DNA of 64,000 nt from Cepaea nemoralis (Eukaryota > Mollusca > Gastropoda > Stylommatophora > Helicidae), in the NCBI GenBank assembly GCA_014155875.1, contig JACEFZ010011710.1:62001-126000 (forward strand), in the 5' to 3' direction. The notes beneath the pieces are model-generated. The model saw nothing but the letters and a program-made list of their open reading frames with translations. It had not been told where the DNA came from and made no database searches. The translations under genes and the position numbers were made by a program. This document shows positions 11,456-23,045 of the stretch, in pieces. Numbering within the stretch: the stretch's first letter is position 1; the number at the start of each line of letters is the position of its first letter.

Positions 11456-11562
11456 TTATTCCAGCAAATCTGATGAGGCGGGCGGGTTGTCGAAGTTGAT
11501 AGCGAACTGCTCTGGTAAGTCATAGCACAGTGGGACGCAGGCTTGATGCCTGGGCTTTGTCA
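11456..11562 (-). CDS. Possible last exon of an unidentified minus-strand gene
   Basis: A GC-richer island in AT-rich intergenic DNA. From a candidate acceptor tttggcAAG it encodes TKPRHQACVPLCYDLPEQFA and INFDNPPASSDLLE, then TAA. The composition (varied, with CCC/GCC/GAC codons) looks selected, unlike the repeats around it. I do not recognise the family, and no upstream partner exon was found, although the DZIP1-like gene ends 7.6 kb away on the same strand. It could also be a fragment of an unrecognised element. Confidence 0.35.
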
Positions 11563-12460
11563 CTTGCCAAATTAAAGACAAGACTAACCACCTATTCCTC
11601 CCTGCTCTAGAGCCTATAAAATGTGATGGTGCTATCACATCACGACCCATTGCAGGAAACTGGACAATTTCTTGTTTAAAATCAGAATAAAACCCACATC
11701 AAAGAAGTGTAAAGCTGAATTATGAAATCTCATTATGTGCAAGAAAAGAGGGTCACATAATAGACTAAAATTATGCTGAACAAACACAACCATTAGCAGG
11801 AAGAATATATTTACAATGTAAATCCATTTATGGATTTAAGTACAGTATTAATTGCTGACTAAATAAAATAGTCCTCCATAAAAACAATGTGCATAAAGAA
11901 ATATGTTAATTCTGAGGACACATGACAGCATATTTCTTTATGAATGCAGAAAGGAAGAATTCATGCTATGTCTAATACATTAATGCCAAATCTATGAACA
12001 TGACCAATCCCTATCTTTTTGACTGAATGTCAAACCTATGAAACATGAATTTACTGACAATCTCATCTGTTGTCTCCACATCTCAAAACTGCAAGCACTG
12101 TGTGGATACACATTACCATGTTTTGTCTGGTTAAAATTAATAATGGAAGTGGGGTTAACTATGGCAATACTGAGAAAAGTAAGGATTACCAAAGAGTAAC
12201 ACCTCAGATGTTATGAGGAAATGATCACAATGAAATAAACAGCTACAATGTCTGTTCTGCCTTGTGATTGAGAATTCTTGCAAAAATGAAGTTTTTGTTC
12301 GGTATTTATTATGGTGAGTGAGTGTGTGCATGGGCGACTGAGTGGCATGTGTGTATGTGTGACCTGTTACTCTCAAACTACATTTAAACTCCATATGTAA
12401 ATATAGTTGTTACAAAATGGATCATCTGACTTGTTCCTAGTTTTAAATTGTGCTACAGGG
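11563..12460. other. Intergenic, no further exon recognised
   Basis: No exon with good splice sites joins the possible exon at 11.46 kb. A tg/gagt-rich purine run lies at 12,310-12,360. Confidence 0.35.
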
Positions 12461-12464
12461 TGTG

Positions 12465-12770
12465 TCGTATAACTTAAATTTGAAATTTTTATTACAAGGT
12501 GCACCATGTAACTTAAATTTAAAACTAGTGCTGAAAGGTGGATTTATTTAATGTCATTTAAATCTATGTTACAAGGTGGGTCTATTTAATGCCATTTAAA
12601 TGTGTGTTACAAGGTGGGTCTATTTAAAAGCCATTTAAATCTGTGGTACAAGGTGGGTCTATGTAATGACATTTCAATCTGTGTTACAAGGTGGGGACTA
12701 TTTACTGACATTTAAATCTGTGTTACAAGGTGGGTTTTTTTACATTTACAATTAGCATTACAAGGTGGAT
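12465..12770. repeat. Minisatellite, about 38 bp unit
   Basis: About seven copies of ttacaaggtgggtctattta / atgccatttaaatctgtg; the central four are close to identical. Confidence 0.85.
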
Positions 12771-12779
12771 CACATTGCT

Positions 12780-13565
12780 TGTTATAAAATCTCAACAACG
12801 AGAGTTACATAGCAGGTTATACTACAGTGATTATTTTCAGTAAAATTATTGTAACAAATATTAAATGGACTTTTTTTATATAAACATTTAAAAATTTTTA
12901 GGATATAATGATATACGTGTTACACAACTATCTATACTGTATTATAAATATTTTACAATTACACATAACACAATCAGAGGAAATACTCCATTATTTCACA
13001 ACCACAAAGTAATAAATCAGCTATAATTTATAACAGATATGTAGTAGGATGAGTACATGTGTACACTATATAGTGACATATATAATATGATGAAATACTC
13101 AAATGCTACATAATCACATAAGAAATAACACACTGGATGTTATATAATCACTGCAATGAAGTAACATCTTAGATAGCATTTAATCACATATGACATCATA
13201 TGAGAAATACGACCCTCATGCTACTAAATCATACAGGAAGTAACAGAAACAGTGATCACAAAAACCACAAAGGAAGTAATGTGAAATAACACAACATGTG
13301 ATGTAAGGTGATGAAATGCACACTGCAGCACAACCACACAGAAAGTCACAAACTAGAATTTCCACTACCAATCATGCAATGTGATATAATACAAGTCAAT
13401 TTATACTACCATGCGAGAATGGAGTATGGTGAAAATACACATGGACTTTGCTCAACCATTAAGACCTTCAAATGGCTAACTGTGTCTCTTAGCCTCATAT
13501 ATTTAAGTAAGTAATTTTAAAGGCTCTCATACATGATTCAGTTAACATTGTAACTCAAAATACCA
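12780..13565. other. Intergenic, weak repeat traces
   Basis: AT-rich, with loosely recurring cataatcacata / gaaataaca phrases at 13,080-13,260 that may be another decayed minisatellite. No coding signal. Confidence 0.35.
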
Positions 13566-13569
13566 AATA

Positions 13570-14115
13570 AGGTATGCTATCTGAACCAACATCAGATCTG
13601 ATCAGTTGTCATCTTCACAACAAGGGTTGGCTGTATGCTCATCTGTATTAACATCAGATCATTTGTCAAAATCATAACAAAGGTTGGCTGTATGCTCATA
13701 TGTATTAAATCAATTCAGATGTCAAAATCATAATAAAGATTGGTTGCATAATAATTTGTATCTGCATCAGATCAGTTACCATCTTCACAACAACAACAAA
13801 AAACTGGCTGTATGCTCATCTGCATTAACATCAGATCAGTTGTCAAAATTATAACAAAGATTGGCTGTATGCTCATCTGTATTAACATTCAATCAGATCA
13901 GTTGTTAAAATCACAATACAGGTTAGCTGTTATGCTCAACTGTACCAACATCAGATCAGATCAGATCAGTTGTCATCTCACAACAAGGTTAGCTTTATTG
14001 CTCAACTGTTCCAACAATCAGATCAGATCAGTTGTCATCTTCACATCAAAGGTTGGCTTTATGCTAAACTGTACCAACATCAGATCAGATGTCATCTTCA
14101 CAAAAAAGGTTAGCT
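13570..14115. repeat. Minisatellite, about 57-62 bp unit
   Basis: About nine copies of ggttggctgtatgctcatct / gtattaacatcagatca / gttgtcaaaatcataaca. Units include a variable number of atcag repeats. Confidence 0.85.
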
Positions 14116-14224
14116 GACTCTTGTAAAGATGATATACTAGCATCCTCATTTCAGACAATCAATCTCCCTATTTTCTTCCTAGTGTCTTCCTTTTGCACAT
14201 CTTCCATGTAGCAATCAATATACG

Positions 14225-14530
14225 TGCAGATAAGCACATAATCCCAAAGTGCCAGACATTATGTGTTCACATGCATGTAAAAGAACATAATCTGAAAATT
14301 CCAAATGTTACATGTTCATCTGCACCAACATTTATGTAAATATACATATAATCTAAAATGTCCAAACATTACATGTATTTCTAAAACACACACATATATA
14401 TATAAACATATAAGCTAAAACGTTTAAATATGTTGATCAACATCAGCATACATTTAAATGAACATATAGCTCAGATTAACAGACATATACGTTCATCCTT
14501 ACCAACATACATTCTCAATAACAGATGAAT
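14225..14530. repeat. Degenerate tandem repeat, about 60-65 bp
   Basis: Recurring acataatctaaaatgtccaa / acattacatgttcat with a (TA)n expansion at 14,395. Four to five poorly conserved units. Confidence 0.6.
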
Positions 14531-14629
14531 AGTGTACAGTTACATGTGGCATGTATGTCTACTGAATAATTATTATATTATCAAGAAAAAAAAAAGGTTT
14601 AAAACATAAGGACTGACTTCACTGCCACC

Positions 14630-14815
14630 GAGATTTATCCATGCAGCTCAGTCTCTTTACGCTGGAGGGCCTGACGAAAACATCGCACAAAGCACAAACT
14701 CCATAGCTCCTGCAATGACCCCCAGGAGTCTCTGGAAAATTGCACCCTCTAACCGAATGGCTTAGGCTGGAATCGAACCCAACACCTTGGAGCGTGAGGC
14801 AGGCAATGTGACAAC
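14630..14815 (-). repeat. SINE family A, reverse
   Basis: Contains tcgcacaaagcacaaactcc, tagctcctgcaatgacccc and a reversed tRNA-like B box (tggaatcgaacccaacacc), as in the forward copy at 56,385. Confidence 0.7.
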
Positions 14816-14834
14816 TTTACAAGATAAAAGTCAT

Positions 14835-14955
14835 TGCATATCCTTTACAGGATGTCACAATCAACCCCATCATTTTATGACTGTGATTCTTGGCAAGCTA
14901 TATTCAGTAATTTGCCAATGCTTTCTTCTGAACAACAATGAACTCATACCATTGT
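14835..14955 (-). repeat. SINE family E, 3' part, reverse
   Basis: Begins gcatatcctttacaggatgt and ends tttgccaatgctttcttctg: the reverse of the family E 3' half. Confidence 0.7.
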
Positions 14956-14959
14956 ATGT

Positions 14960-15595
14960 AAACCAAAGCAAAGCAGTCTATTATCAAGAAACATACAACA
15001 AACCAAGATTTTAATGGTGCAACTAAAGAGCATATTACCCAAAATGACAGCAAAAGAGAAGGCTAAGAGGAAGATGAAGGAAAAGAAAAGCATACTATAC
15101 CTGAAACAAGATTTGTGACTTACTAGTTATATTTCATGACCATTAGAAAACTTAACAAAGATAATTTCAGCATCAAATTACAAATTTATTCTATACATGG
15201 ATATAGCTCATTTATTCATTGACTATTTGCTACGATGTGACTACGAATCAATAAGAAATTTTGGAAATTAATATGCACAATATCATTAAGGCCCTTTTTA
15301 AGAGTATAACAGTTTATGTTAAATTAGCAGATAATATTGTAGAAACGGAAACTACAAAATATAATGATGTGTATGTTTAATAATTCAACTGTAGACATTT
15401 TTATATCAGGGATGAATTTGCTCAGTGCATTCTGTAGGCTTTATAACAGAGGTGCTCTGTTAAGTCTAGCATGAGTTTGACACAAAGTGAAGATCAGTGA
15501 AATGCCAGTGAGAAGTCTGGAACGCCGCTACTAAAATTAAGTTATCAATGTGAACCATTTGAAAGATTGCCTATTATGCAGTGAAATTAGAAACT
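14960..15595. other. Intergenic, no gene seen
   Basis: AT-rich. No long frame and no recognised repeat. Confidence 0.35.
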
Positions 15596-15599
15596 ATAA

Positions 15600-15870
15600 A
15601 CATTTGGGCCTGTGTATTACTGATTGAGTAAAACAATCAGTTAACTCTTACAGAGACAATTGTAGGTTTACTGGCCATACTTTACAAAGAATGTATGTGT
15701 TTATACAAAACTGCTGGACATATTATACAAGGCAATAAACAAAGGAACTGTAAACATTTAGGTCTAAGCATAAAGTATATAATATTATTAACCCTGACAG
15801 AGTCAATTTTGTGTTTATTGACCAAAACTTACCAATAAATTTATGTGTTTACACAAAATTGGTGGTCATA
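15600..15870. repeat. Diverged tandem duplication, about 150 bp
   Basis: Two units share acagag-caattgtaggttta / ctggcca / ttacaaa-aatgtatgtgtt / tacaaaact-ctgg-cata and a following caaggcaataaa. Roughly 75 percent alike by eye. Confidence 0.65.
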
Positions 15871-16496
15871 TTCAGCAAGGTAAAAATATATTTTTCTTTT
15901 ACTTTTTTCTAGGTCCAATGATTCTAGTCTTTTGGGACACTCTGTAGAGTACAAAACCAAGAGACAAAGTTCACAAATCAATGAAGGAAGAAAAACAATT
16001 GTCACTTCCATCACATGTGACATAAATGTGGTTAAACAACAAAGATATGTTAGGTTCTTTGCGGCTCTAATATCAAAATATCTTTACTTATAGAAAACTT
16101 GCAATCTCGTAATGGACGGAGAAGAAAAGATAAACAAGCTTAAAATGTTTCTTTATACAAGCAAATATTTAGTACCCAAAATCATTAGATAATATCTGAA
16201 TGGCAATAGTTTATAAAAAGTGTATGTACTTCTAACGTGTAAACGTACTGAATATATGTAAGTTTATACATTTTCAAGCACACTTCCAGTGTATTGTATA
16301 GATATATATCATCACAACCTTTGTGCAAACATGCACTAGATTTTTTACATTTTTTACAATGTAACACCTGGGGACGGATATCAAGCTCTTGAATGCATTA
16401 ATTTGTTCTGATATGGTAACAGTTTTCTCTGATATGACAAAAAGTGTCTCCGATATGACAAAGGTTTTCTCCCATATTCTCTGAATCAATGCACTC

Positions 16497-16623
16497 GGTT
16501 CAACATCAGAGTGAGCAGGTTTTGAAAAATAAACCATGGGTTCAACATCAGAGTGAACAGATTTTGAAAAAAAACCATGGGTTCAACATCAGAGTGAACA
16601 GATTTTGAAAAAAGAAAAACCAT
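16497..16623. repeat. Tandem repeat, about 41 bp, three copies
   Basis: gggttcaacatcagagtgaa / cagattttgaaaaa / accat, three nearly identical copies. Confidence 0.9.
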
Positions 16624-16624
16624 C

Positions 16625-17105
16625 TTTTGTTTAACCCCACAATTTCATAAACATTTCCCCCCTCTTGTAGATTTTATGAAATATTCAGACAACTGTAAAA
16701 AATATATATATAATAATGTGACAAAGACATAATCAAAACAACAAACAGTGAAGCTGAGCCTATCTAACATCAATATTGTAAACCAAATGTATATATGTTT
16801 TTGTTAATCTTCACACTGGAAGTGATACTGGCACTTTACCACATTTATGTAGATATATCATAAACAAGGCATATCACAGCCAAATGGGGGATGTGATTTT
16901 CTGTACAACAGTCGATATTTAATATTTGTACATTTTCTGAATAGACTATGCATTCAATATAACTTAGTTAACAATTGTGAATCAGAAACTCTACTTATTC
17001 GATCCAATTTTAGCATATATTTACTTAATTTAGCATATCTTACCTATCCAAATGAGCTTAGACCATAAATAAGTAGAGGACCCTTTCTACGTGCCTTAAG
17101 ACACA
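16625..17105. other. Intergenic, no gene seen
   Basis: AT-rich, short (TA)n at 16,702; nothing else recognised. Confidence 0.35.
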
Positions 17106-17109
17106 TTGG

Positions 17110-17318
17110 GCAGTCAGTAATAGACCCATATTCTACAGACCAAAATAGGCACTCAAACACCAGTCGTCTTTACATTCCAAAACAGTTCCTGGTACCCCAT
17201 TTTATGCTGGATTGACCTGGCAGACCCGGTCCATTAAAAAAATCTTCCCAGATGCAGATTCAAACCTGTGACAGCCAGATCGAGGTCAAGCCCCTGCACT
17301 ACCCCAGCTCTTAAGTTT
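17110..17318 (-). repeat. SINE family C, reverse
   Basis: Reverse complement has a tRNA-like head (gagctggggtagtgcag) and the body phrase with tggtaccaggaactg; the forward strand shows cctggtaccccattttatgc. Confidence 0.65.
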
Positions 17319-17339
17319 AGAACATACTGAAGATAATTT

Positions 17340-17640
17340 ATAGCACACATATTTAACCAAATAATTATAGCATTTAAAATTTATTAAACAAATTTATCAT
17401 CTTAGATCTACCCAAACAAATTGAGCATATAATTATCACCCAACTAATTTACCCTTCAATATTTCAATCAGATAATTTAGTATACATTCACTGCTAGCCT
17501 AATTAAACATGAAGCATTTATGCAAATAATTTCAGCATATGATATCTATCCAATTAATTTAGCATGAAATATCTATTCAAATAATATTATCATGTATCTA
17601 TTTTATGATGTTTTAAATAATTTAGCATGTAATACCAATG
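17340..17640. repeat. Degenerate AT-rich tandem repeat
   Basis: Recurring caaataatttagcatataat / atctatcc phrases, about 35 bp apart. Probably an older relation of the 26-bp array that follows. Confidence 0.5.
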
Positions 17641-17734
17641 AATATTAGAATCGTGTGGTACAATTAAGAAAGGATGTCCTGTCACCTAGAGTAAACCTAT
17701 GCTGCATCTAAATCTTTTAGAATGTAACATCTAT

Positions 17735-18285
17735 CATAGGCCAGCTGATTTATCACGTAACATAGGCCAGCTAATTTATCATGCAACATGGGCCAGTTGA
17801 TTTAGTTTGTAACATGGGACAGTCAATTTAGCAAGTAACATGGGTCAGTGAATCTAGCAAGTAACATGGGATAGTCAATGTAGCATGGAACATGGACCAA
17901 TAAATTTTGCATGTAACACAGAACAGTCAATGTAGCATGCAACATTGGTCAGTGAATCTAGCAAGTAACATGGACCAGTCAATTTAGCATGTAACACGGT
18001 TCAGTCAATGTAACATGTAACATGGGAAAGTCAATTTAGCATGTAACAGGGACCAGTCAATTTTGCATTTAACATGGACCAGTCAATTTAGCATTAACAG
18101 GACCATGTCAATTTAGCAAGTAACATGAGCCAGTAAAACTAGCATGTAACAAGACCTAGTCAATTTAGCAAGTAACATCAGCCAGTCAATTTAGCATGTA
18201 ACATGAGTCAGTCAATCTAGATGTAACATGAACCACTCAATTTATCATGTAACATAGGCCAGTCAATTTACCGTGTAACAACTAA
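17735..18285. repeat. Minisatellite, about 26 bp unit
   Basis: About twenty copies of aacatgggccagtcaattta / gcatgt. Individual units drift (tagcaagt, atcatgt) but the period is steady. Confidence 0.88.
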
Positions 18286-18289
18286 GAGT

Positions 18290-19140
18290 TTACAATCTGG
18301 CAAGTCATTCTGGTCAGTAGTTCCATTAATTAACCATACAAATTAACACATGTCCAAATAACTAACTGATAACAGCAGTCAGTGTTTTCTTAACATATTA
18401 AACATCATATATTTGACACACCATGTTACGTTGATGATTGTTGTTGTAACTTCCAAACAGTAAAACCATATTTATAATTTGATTAGGGAAAATCTAGTAT
18501 CAAGCAATATTACAACATAGTCAAGAAAATGGCTCCTCATGTTACAGCGATAGCCCACAGGATACAAACATCATGCAAGTGTCATAAGATAACACTCTGC
18601 AGTGATAGTTGATTATGCAAGATCTGTGACCTTTACATTTTGTATGTATAATACGACACATAATCACATTCACAGATATTGACTGACATGCACAGAATCT
18701 AGAGGAAAGAAATAGAGATTAGATGACACACTAGACAATATAAAAATTGAAAGCTACAGATACCATACCAGGATTCAAAACATACCTCTATCTCTAAATG
18801 ATGAAAGCACCTCACTGCAGGAACAATTGTACTTTAACTCATGGCCAACTTGACACTTCTGTGTCATGCGTCAAAATATACTTGTTTCTACAGTGAGGCA
18901 CTGTGGTTACTTTGAGGTGACAGTTCATATCCTAGTATGGGAATTATACCTTTCAATTATTCTGCTACCTAGTGTGTCCTCTAATCTTTACTTCCTTCCT
19001 CTACTTATATGAGTGCTAATAAATACCTTTTAATGTATTTGATGTGCTGGTTCAATGGCTTCAAGAGTTCCTCAACAAATGATATTTCTATATAGTAAAA
19101 TGTTGCCCAAGCAATCAGAATGAAAATAACTTTTGTTTAT
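18290..19140. other. Intergenic, downstream of DZIP1-like gene
   Basis: AT-rich, no coding signal. The segment 18,970-19,050 (tgtcctctaatctttacttc, tatgagtgctaa) recurs at 30,565-30,625, so a short interspersed repeat of unknown class is present. Confidence 0.4.
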
Positions 19141-19142
19141 AA

Positions 19143-19148
19143 TTTATT
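19143..19148 (-). promoter_or_regulatory. Candidate polyadenylation signal AATAAA
   Basis: TTTATT on the plus strand gives AATAAA on the minus strand about 230 nt past the TGA, the first such hexamer downstream of the 24-bp array. It probably marks the 3' end of the DZIP1-like transcript. Confidence 0.5.
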
Positions 19149-19181
19149 GCATTGATTCTACATAGGCTAGTTTTGTATTAT

Positions 19182-19400
19182 TCATATTCTGCAGTAATGT
19201 GTCTTATACTTCATCATCTTCAGATCATGAAATTCCACGATCATAAGATCATCAAATTTAATCATCAATGGATCACCAAATTCCACCATCATCAGATCTT
19301 CAATCTCCACCACCACCATCAGGTCATCAAATTTCACCACCACTGGATCATCAAATTCTATCATCATTGGATCATCAAATTCCGTCATCATCGGAACTGA
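19182..19400 (-). repeat. 24-bp minisatellite across the DZIP1-like stop codon
   Basis: On the minus strand about nine degenerate units of a GAATTTGATGATCCAATGAT-like 24-mer follow one another. The period is eight codons, so in a different frame from DZIP1 the array is open from 19,403 to 19,182 with an EFDDPMMI-type repeat. In the DZIP1 frame the first unit supplies the TGA stop. Confidence 0.85.
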
Positions 19401-19546
19401 CATCGGTCACACTCACAAAAGAACTTCTAGATGTCGATCTTCGCTCTTTGTCCTTGATTGTGCTAGCTGCTTTAGAAGATGATCCCCAGGCACTCGAGCC
19501 GTAAGTGTTGTTGGAAGCGTCCGTGCTTCCTCTGCCGACCTGACGT
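19375..19546 (-). CDS. DZIP1: DZIP1-like last coding exon
   Basis: 172 nt coding, phase 2 in, acceptor caattttcAG. Encodes RQVGRGSTDASNNTYGSSAW, a Ser/Lys-rich link, then SRSSFVSVTDVSSDDDGI and TGA. The tail is the best family signature in the window. Odd feature: the stop lies within the first unit of a 24-bp repeat that fills the start of the 3' UTR. Confidence 0.85.
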
Positions 19547-19629
19547 CTGAAAATTGAAAAACAAAATAGAGCTACAAAATATGCACTTGGGGGGATTATT
19601 TCCTGTTCCTAAGTATAAAGCATCTGCAT

Positions 19630-19860
19630 CTGTGGCTTAGTGGAATGCAGTTTGACAATTCTCCGACCATACCAGGTTGAGGTTTCAAAATCAGCAGTGG
19701 GCTGTTTTGGAAGCAGACAGCTTTGCATTGATTTCACTGGTATGAGGTGATGGCTTTTCAGAAAGCAATGGTAAACTACTGAATGTAAAACTGACTAGTA
19801 AATCACAGACAACGAATAAATGTTAGGGTTGATTGTAATGTCTTGTACAGGACATGCAAG
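19630..19860 (+). repeat. SINE family E, forward, in intron 12
   Basis: Diverged tRNA-like head (tctgtggcttagtgg), then gaagcagacagctttgcatt and ggtaaactactgaatgtaaa, and the 3' phrase gttgattgtaatgtcttgt. Full length, diverged. Confidence 0.7.
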
Positions 19861-19964
19861 TAACTTTAAATATAAAGTGCTGTCTTGGCTCTGAGAATAG
19901 GAAATCTACTTCTGAATGAATTGGAAGGCAAAATTCAAGAAGCCTGATAATAGTCTGGTTGTGG

Positions 19965-20575
19965 ATATAATGTGCGTTTTTGTGATTATGAATGAACATC
20001 TTGGTATGGATGTGATCATGAATGAAAATGTTAATGTGGATATAATGTACGTTGGATGTGATCATGAATGAATATGTTAGTGTGGATATAATTACAGTGG
20101 ATGTGATCATGAATGAATATGTTAGTGTGGATTTAATGTATGTTGGGTGTGATCATGAATGAAAATCTTGGTGTGGATATAGTTTACGTTGGATGTGATC
20201 ATGAATGAAAATCTTGGTGTGGATATAATTTACGTTGGACGTGATCATGAATGAAAATCTTGGTGTGGATATAATGTATGTTGGATGTGATCATGAATGA
20301 AAATCTTGGTGTGGATATAATTTACGTTGGATGTGATCATGAATGAAAATCTTGATGTGTATATAATGTATGTTGGATGTGATCATGAATGAAAATCTTG
20401 GTGTGTGTATAATGTATGTTGGATGTGATCATGAATGAAAATCTTTAAATGGATATAATGTAAGTTGGATGTGATCATGAATGAAAATCTTTGTGTGGAT
20501 ATAATGTATGTTGGATGTGATTATAATATCATTATAACATCATGATTATAAATGAAAATCTTGGTGTGGATATAA
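19965..20575. repeat. Minisatellite, 45 bp unit, in intron 12
   Basis: About twelve copies of gttggatgtgatcatgaatg / aaaatcttggtgtggatata / atgta. Well conserved from 20,130 to 20,520. Confidence 0.9.
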
Positions 20576-20915
20576 AAGATCTATGATATGGTAATTATCA
20601 TAATTTGACTGTGGACAGAAATGTATCTTCTCCTTCTCCTCCTTCACGTACTCTTTCACCCCTTTACTGATCAAAATATGGATAACAGAACACTGCTTCT
20701 CTTTGGTGCATGTCAAAAATGGGGCGACCATCTTTAAACTGTCCTTATGACGTCACTGTGTTCGTCTTCACAGTGATGTCACATGCTTAACACTTTTGAC
20801 ACCCTTAACAACAATATTGACAGGTTATAGGACAATGCCATGGTTATTGTAATTGCTATCACACTTTTAAGGTTTTAATTTGAAGCCCCCCTCATTAAAG
20901 AAACACAAGACATAC

Positions 20916-20986
20916 TTGGCCACAGCAGGCGCCTGCTCGTCTGATTCAGTAACATCATCCCAGTCATTGTCTATATCAGAATCTCC
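20916..20986 (-). CDS. DZIP1: DZIP1-like exon 12 of window (acidic DW motif)
   Basis: 71 nt, phase 0 to 2, acceptor gtgtttcAG, donor gtatgt. Encodes GDSDIDNDWDDVTESDEQAP and AVA. The Asp-x-Asp-Trp-Asp core matches the acidic Asp-Trp-Asp block near the C-terminus of DZIP1. Confidence 0.8.
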
Positions 20987-20999
20987 CTGAAACACATGG

Positions 21000-21740
21000 G
21001 TGCACAACTTGTAGAACTGAGACATAAGTTAAGACACAATCATTTACGCTACCTAGAAACTGTTTCTTATGTACACAGAAACTGTTTCTTTTCTCACATT
21101 AGAAATGTTACACAAGTTACATAAAATTTCCTGAGTTACATAAACATTGTGTCCTATGTAACAGGAACTGTTTCTTCCCTTGCATTAGAAATATTTCATG
21201 TTGTCCATACTGTCTGAACTCAAGGACATGAAGATTTTCTCTCTTGTGCTTCCATGCACTGTTAACTTTACGCCCAAATATTTCCCAAAACTATACTGAA
21301 TCTGATGTTTCAATTGATTATAAAGGTAGTTATTAAAAGTATTAACCAGAACAACACAAAACAAAACATTTCAAAAAATTTATTGGTCCCAAATACTGGC
21401 CCCTCTAACGAATGCTTTGAAACATTGACCCCCAATAGTACTCTCCTGTCCTTTATGTGTTAAATTACACAAAGACTGTATTTTACGTACAGAGAAACTG
21501 TTTCTGGCCTTACGTTAGAACTTTTCTTAAGGTACACATGACTGCCTACATTACATAGAAACAACGTCTTATATACACATGATGTATTTTCTTAACATAC
21601 ATTAGATATGGCTCATAAATTACCCAATAAGTGTTTCTCAACTTACCTAGACAGTGTTTTTAAAGTTACAGAAGAAGTTTAATTCAAATTACACAAGAAG
21701 TCTTTTAAATTACATGTTTCTGAAGTTATAAAACATTCAC
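21000..21740. repeat. Degenerate tandem repeat in intron 11
   Basis: Recurring tatgtacacagaaactgttt / cttcccttgcattagaaat / gttacacaagttacat phrases, six to eight loose copies, interrupted at 21,230-21,460. Confidence 0.6.
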
Positions 21741-21744
21741 AAGG

Positions 21745-22435
21745 ATGGTAATTGGCCACTTCAGACGATAAGGCTGTGATCTAGTGTGTACACATCACAT
21801 GACTGTGATACTTTCTGCTACTAATGGATTACTTTTATCGTGTACTGGAGCAGGAAAATGAGAAAACCAAAAATAAAATTGTAAAGAATTAAGTATGAAG
21901 GGTGTGATAAGGTAAGGCTGGAATAGGGTGATGGAACAGGCAAAGGTTACATAATGTTTTCAAGTTGAGGAGGCTACAGTGCGGACAAACATGCTGAAAT
22001 AGAAAACAAGGGAAGATAAAGCCTTTATCATGATGAATTCTGTTTAGAGAAATACCATCATCACCATCATCATTCATCATCATCCAGTGATCTGTACTGT
22101 GTAGACCTTTGCACCCTTTTGAAATATCTCTCTATTATAAGCCAGATGTCCTACCACTATTGCTGTCATGTGTAAATTATCTAGCACGTCATGAATCCAT
22201 CTATGTTGTTGGGGTCCTCTTCTCAGCCTGCCTGGTACATTCTTTCAGTAATAATCTTTCTGAGATTTTCATATCTTTCTTACCTAACCAAAATATATCA
22301 TTTTCCTCATTCTTGTTTGTCTCAATAAACAATCTTCTTCAATATCAAGTTCTGGTGTGTGTTCTCCATTCTGTCGAATGAATTTTAATATTATCCTGTA
22401 ACATCTACATTCTAAGGCAGACATATGCTTTTCAG
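21745..22435. other. Intron 11, no exon seen
   Basis: Contains a (CATCAT)n run at 22,060-22,084 and two chance ORFs. No splice-framed exon was seen. Confidence 0.35.
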
Positions 22436-22440
22436 TTTAT

Positions 22441-23045
22441 TTGTTAAATTTAAATATTGAGCACAACCCACTACTGGCAACGCTGATCGCATTCTGGCAT
22501 GAACCTAAGGCCTATCCACGCCAATATGGAAGCACTAGACTCGACTAGGCCTTAGGTTCATGCAGAATGCGATCAGCGTTGCCAGTAGTGGGTTGTGCTC
22601 AATATTTAAATTTCAAATCCCGAAACAACCACATAATCAATTTGATTGTTGCTCACTGGATTTTAGGAGGCCTGGTGTTCCTTGCCAGTGAGAAGTCCTG
22701 ATCGTTCGGGTCCCATCGATTGACGGACGTCGGTCGCGGCGATTGGGCAATCTTGAGCATAGCCTACGATGGGTAGCGTTGTGGTATTCTGTTGTGATAA
22801 TTTGGTGTGTCCAGTGTGTGCCGCGTGGTTACACACCGCTTCACACGCGTGATCCGGGACTGTTTCCGGATCCGGTCAGGGATGTGCACTACTGACGAGC
22901 TCAAATGAGGGTGAAACTCGAGTCTAGTGCTTCCATATTGGCGTGGATAGGCCTTAGGTTCATGCCAGAATGTGATCAGCGTTGCCAGTAGTGGGTTGTG
23001 CTCAATATTTAAATTTCAAATCCCGAAACAACCACATAATCTATT
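22441..23045. repeat. Composite tRNA-SINE (B) / spacer (A) repeat, locus 2
   Basis: Reverse B tail (22,446-22,545), forward B tail (22,547-22,625), A unit (22,660-22,815), then a full forward B (22,818-23,045). The tRNA-like head is at 22,825-22,885 (gcgtggttacacacc, then a degenerate B box). Same A-B arrangement as at 0.56-1.37 kb. Confidence 0.75.
22446..22613. repeat. Inverted repeat, 67-bp arms, 33-nt loop
   Basis: Arms 22,446-22,513 and 22,547-22,613 are complementary except for a single base indel (ctggcatg versus catgcag). Very little divergence between the arms. Confidence 0.88.

Noticed and set aside
19182..19403. Independent small protein EFDDPMMI-repeat
   Set aside because: Open only because the minisatellite period is 24 bp; it starts inside the DZIP1-like coding exon in another frame. 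Kept as a finding about the stop codon, not as a gene.
10300..20575. CRISPR-like arrays
   Set aside because: The repeats are head-to-tail minisatellites whose units mutate along their whole length; there are no unique spacers, and the sequence is animal.
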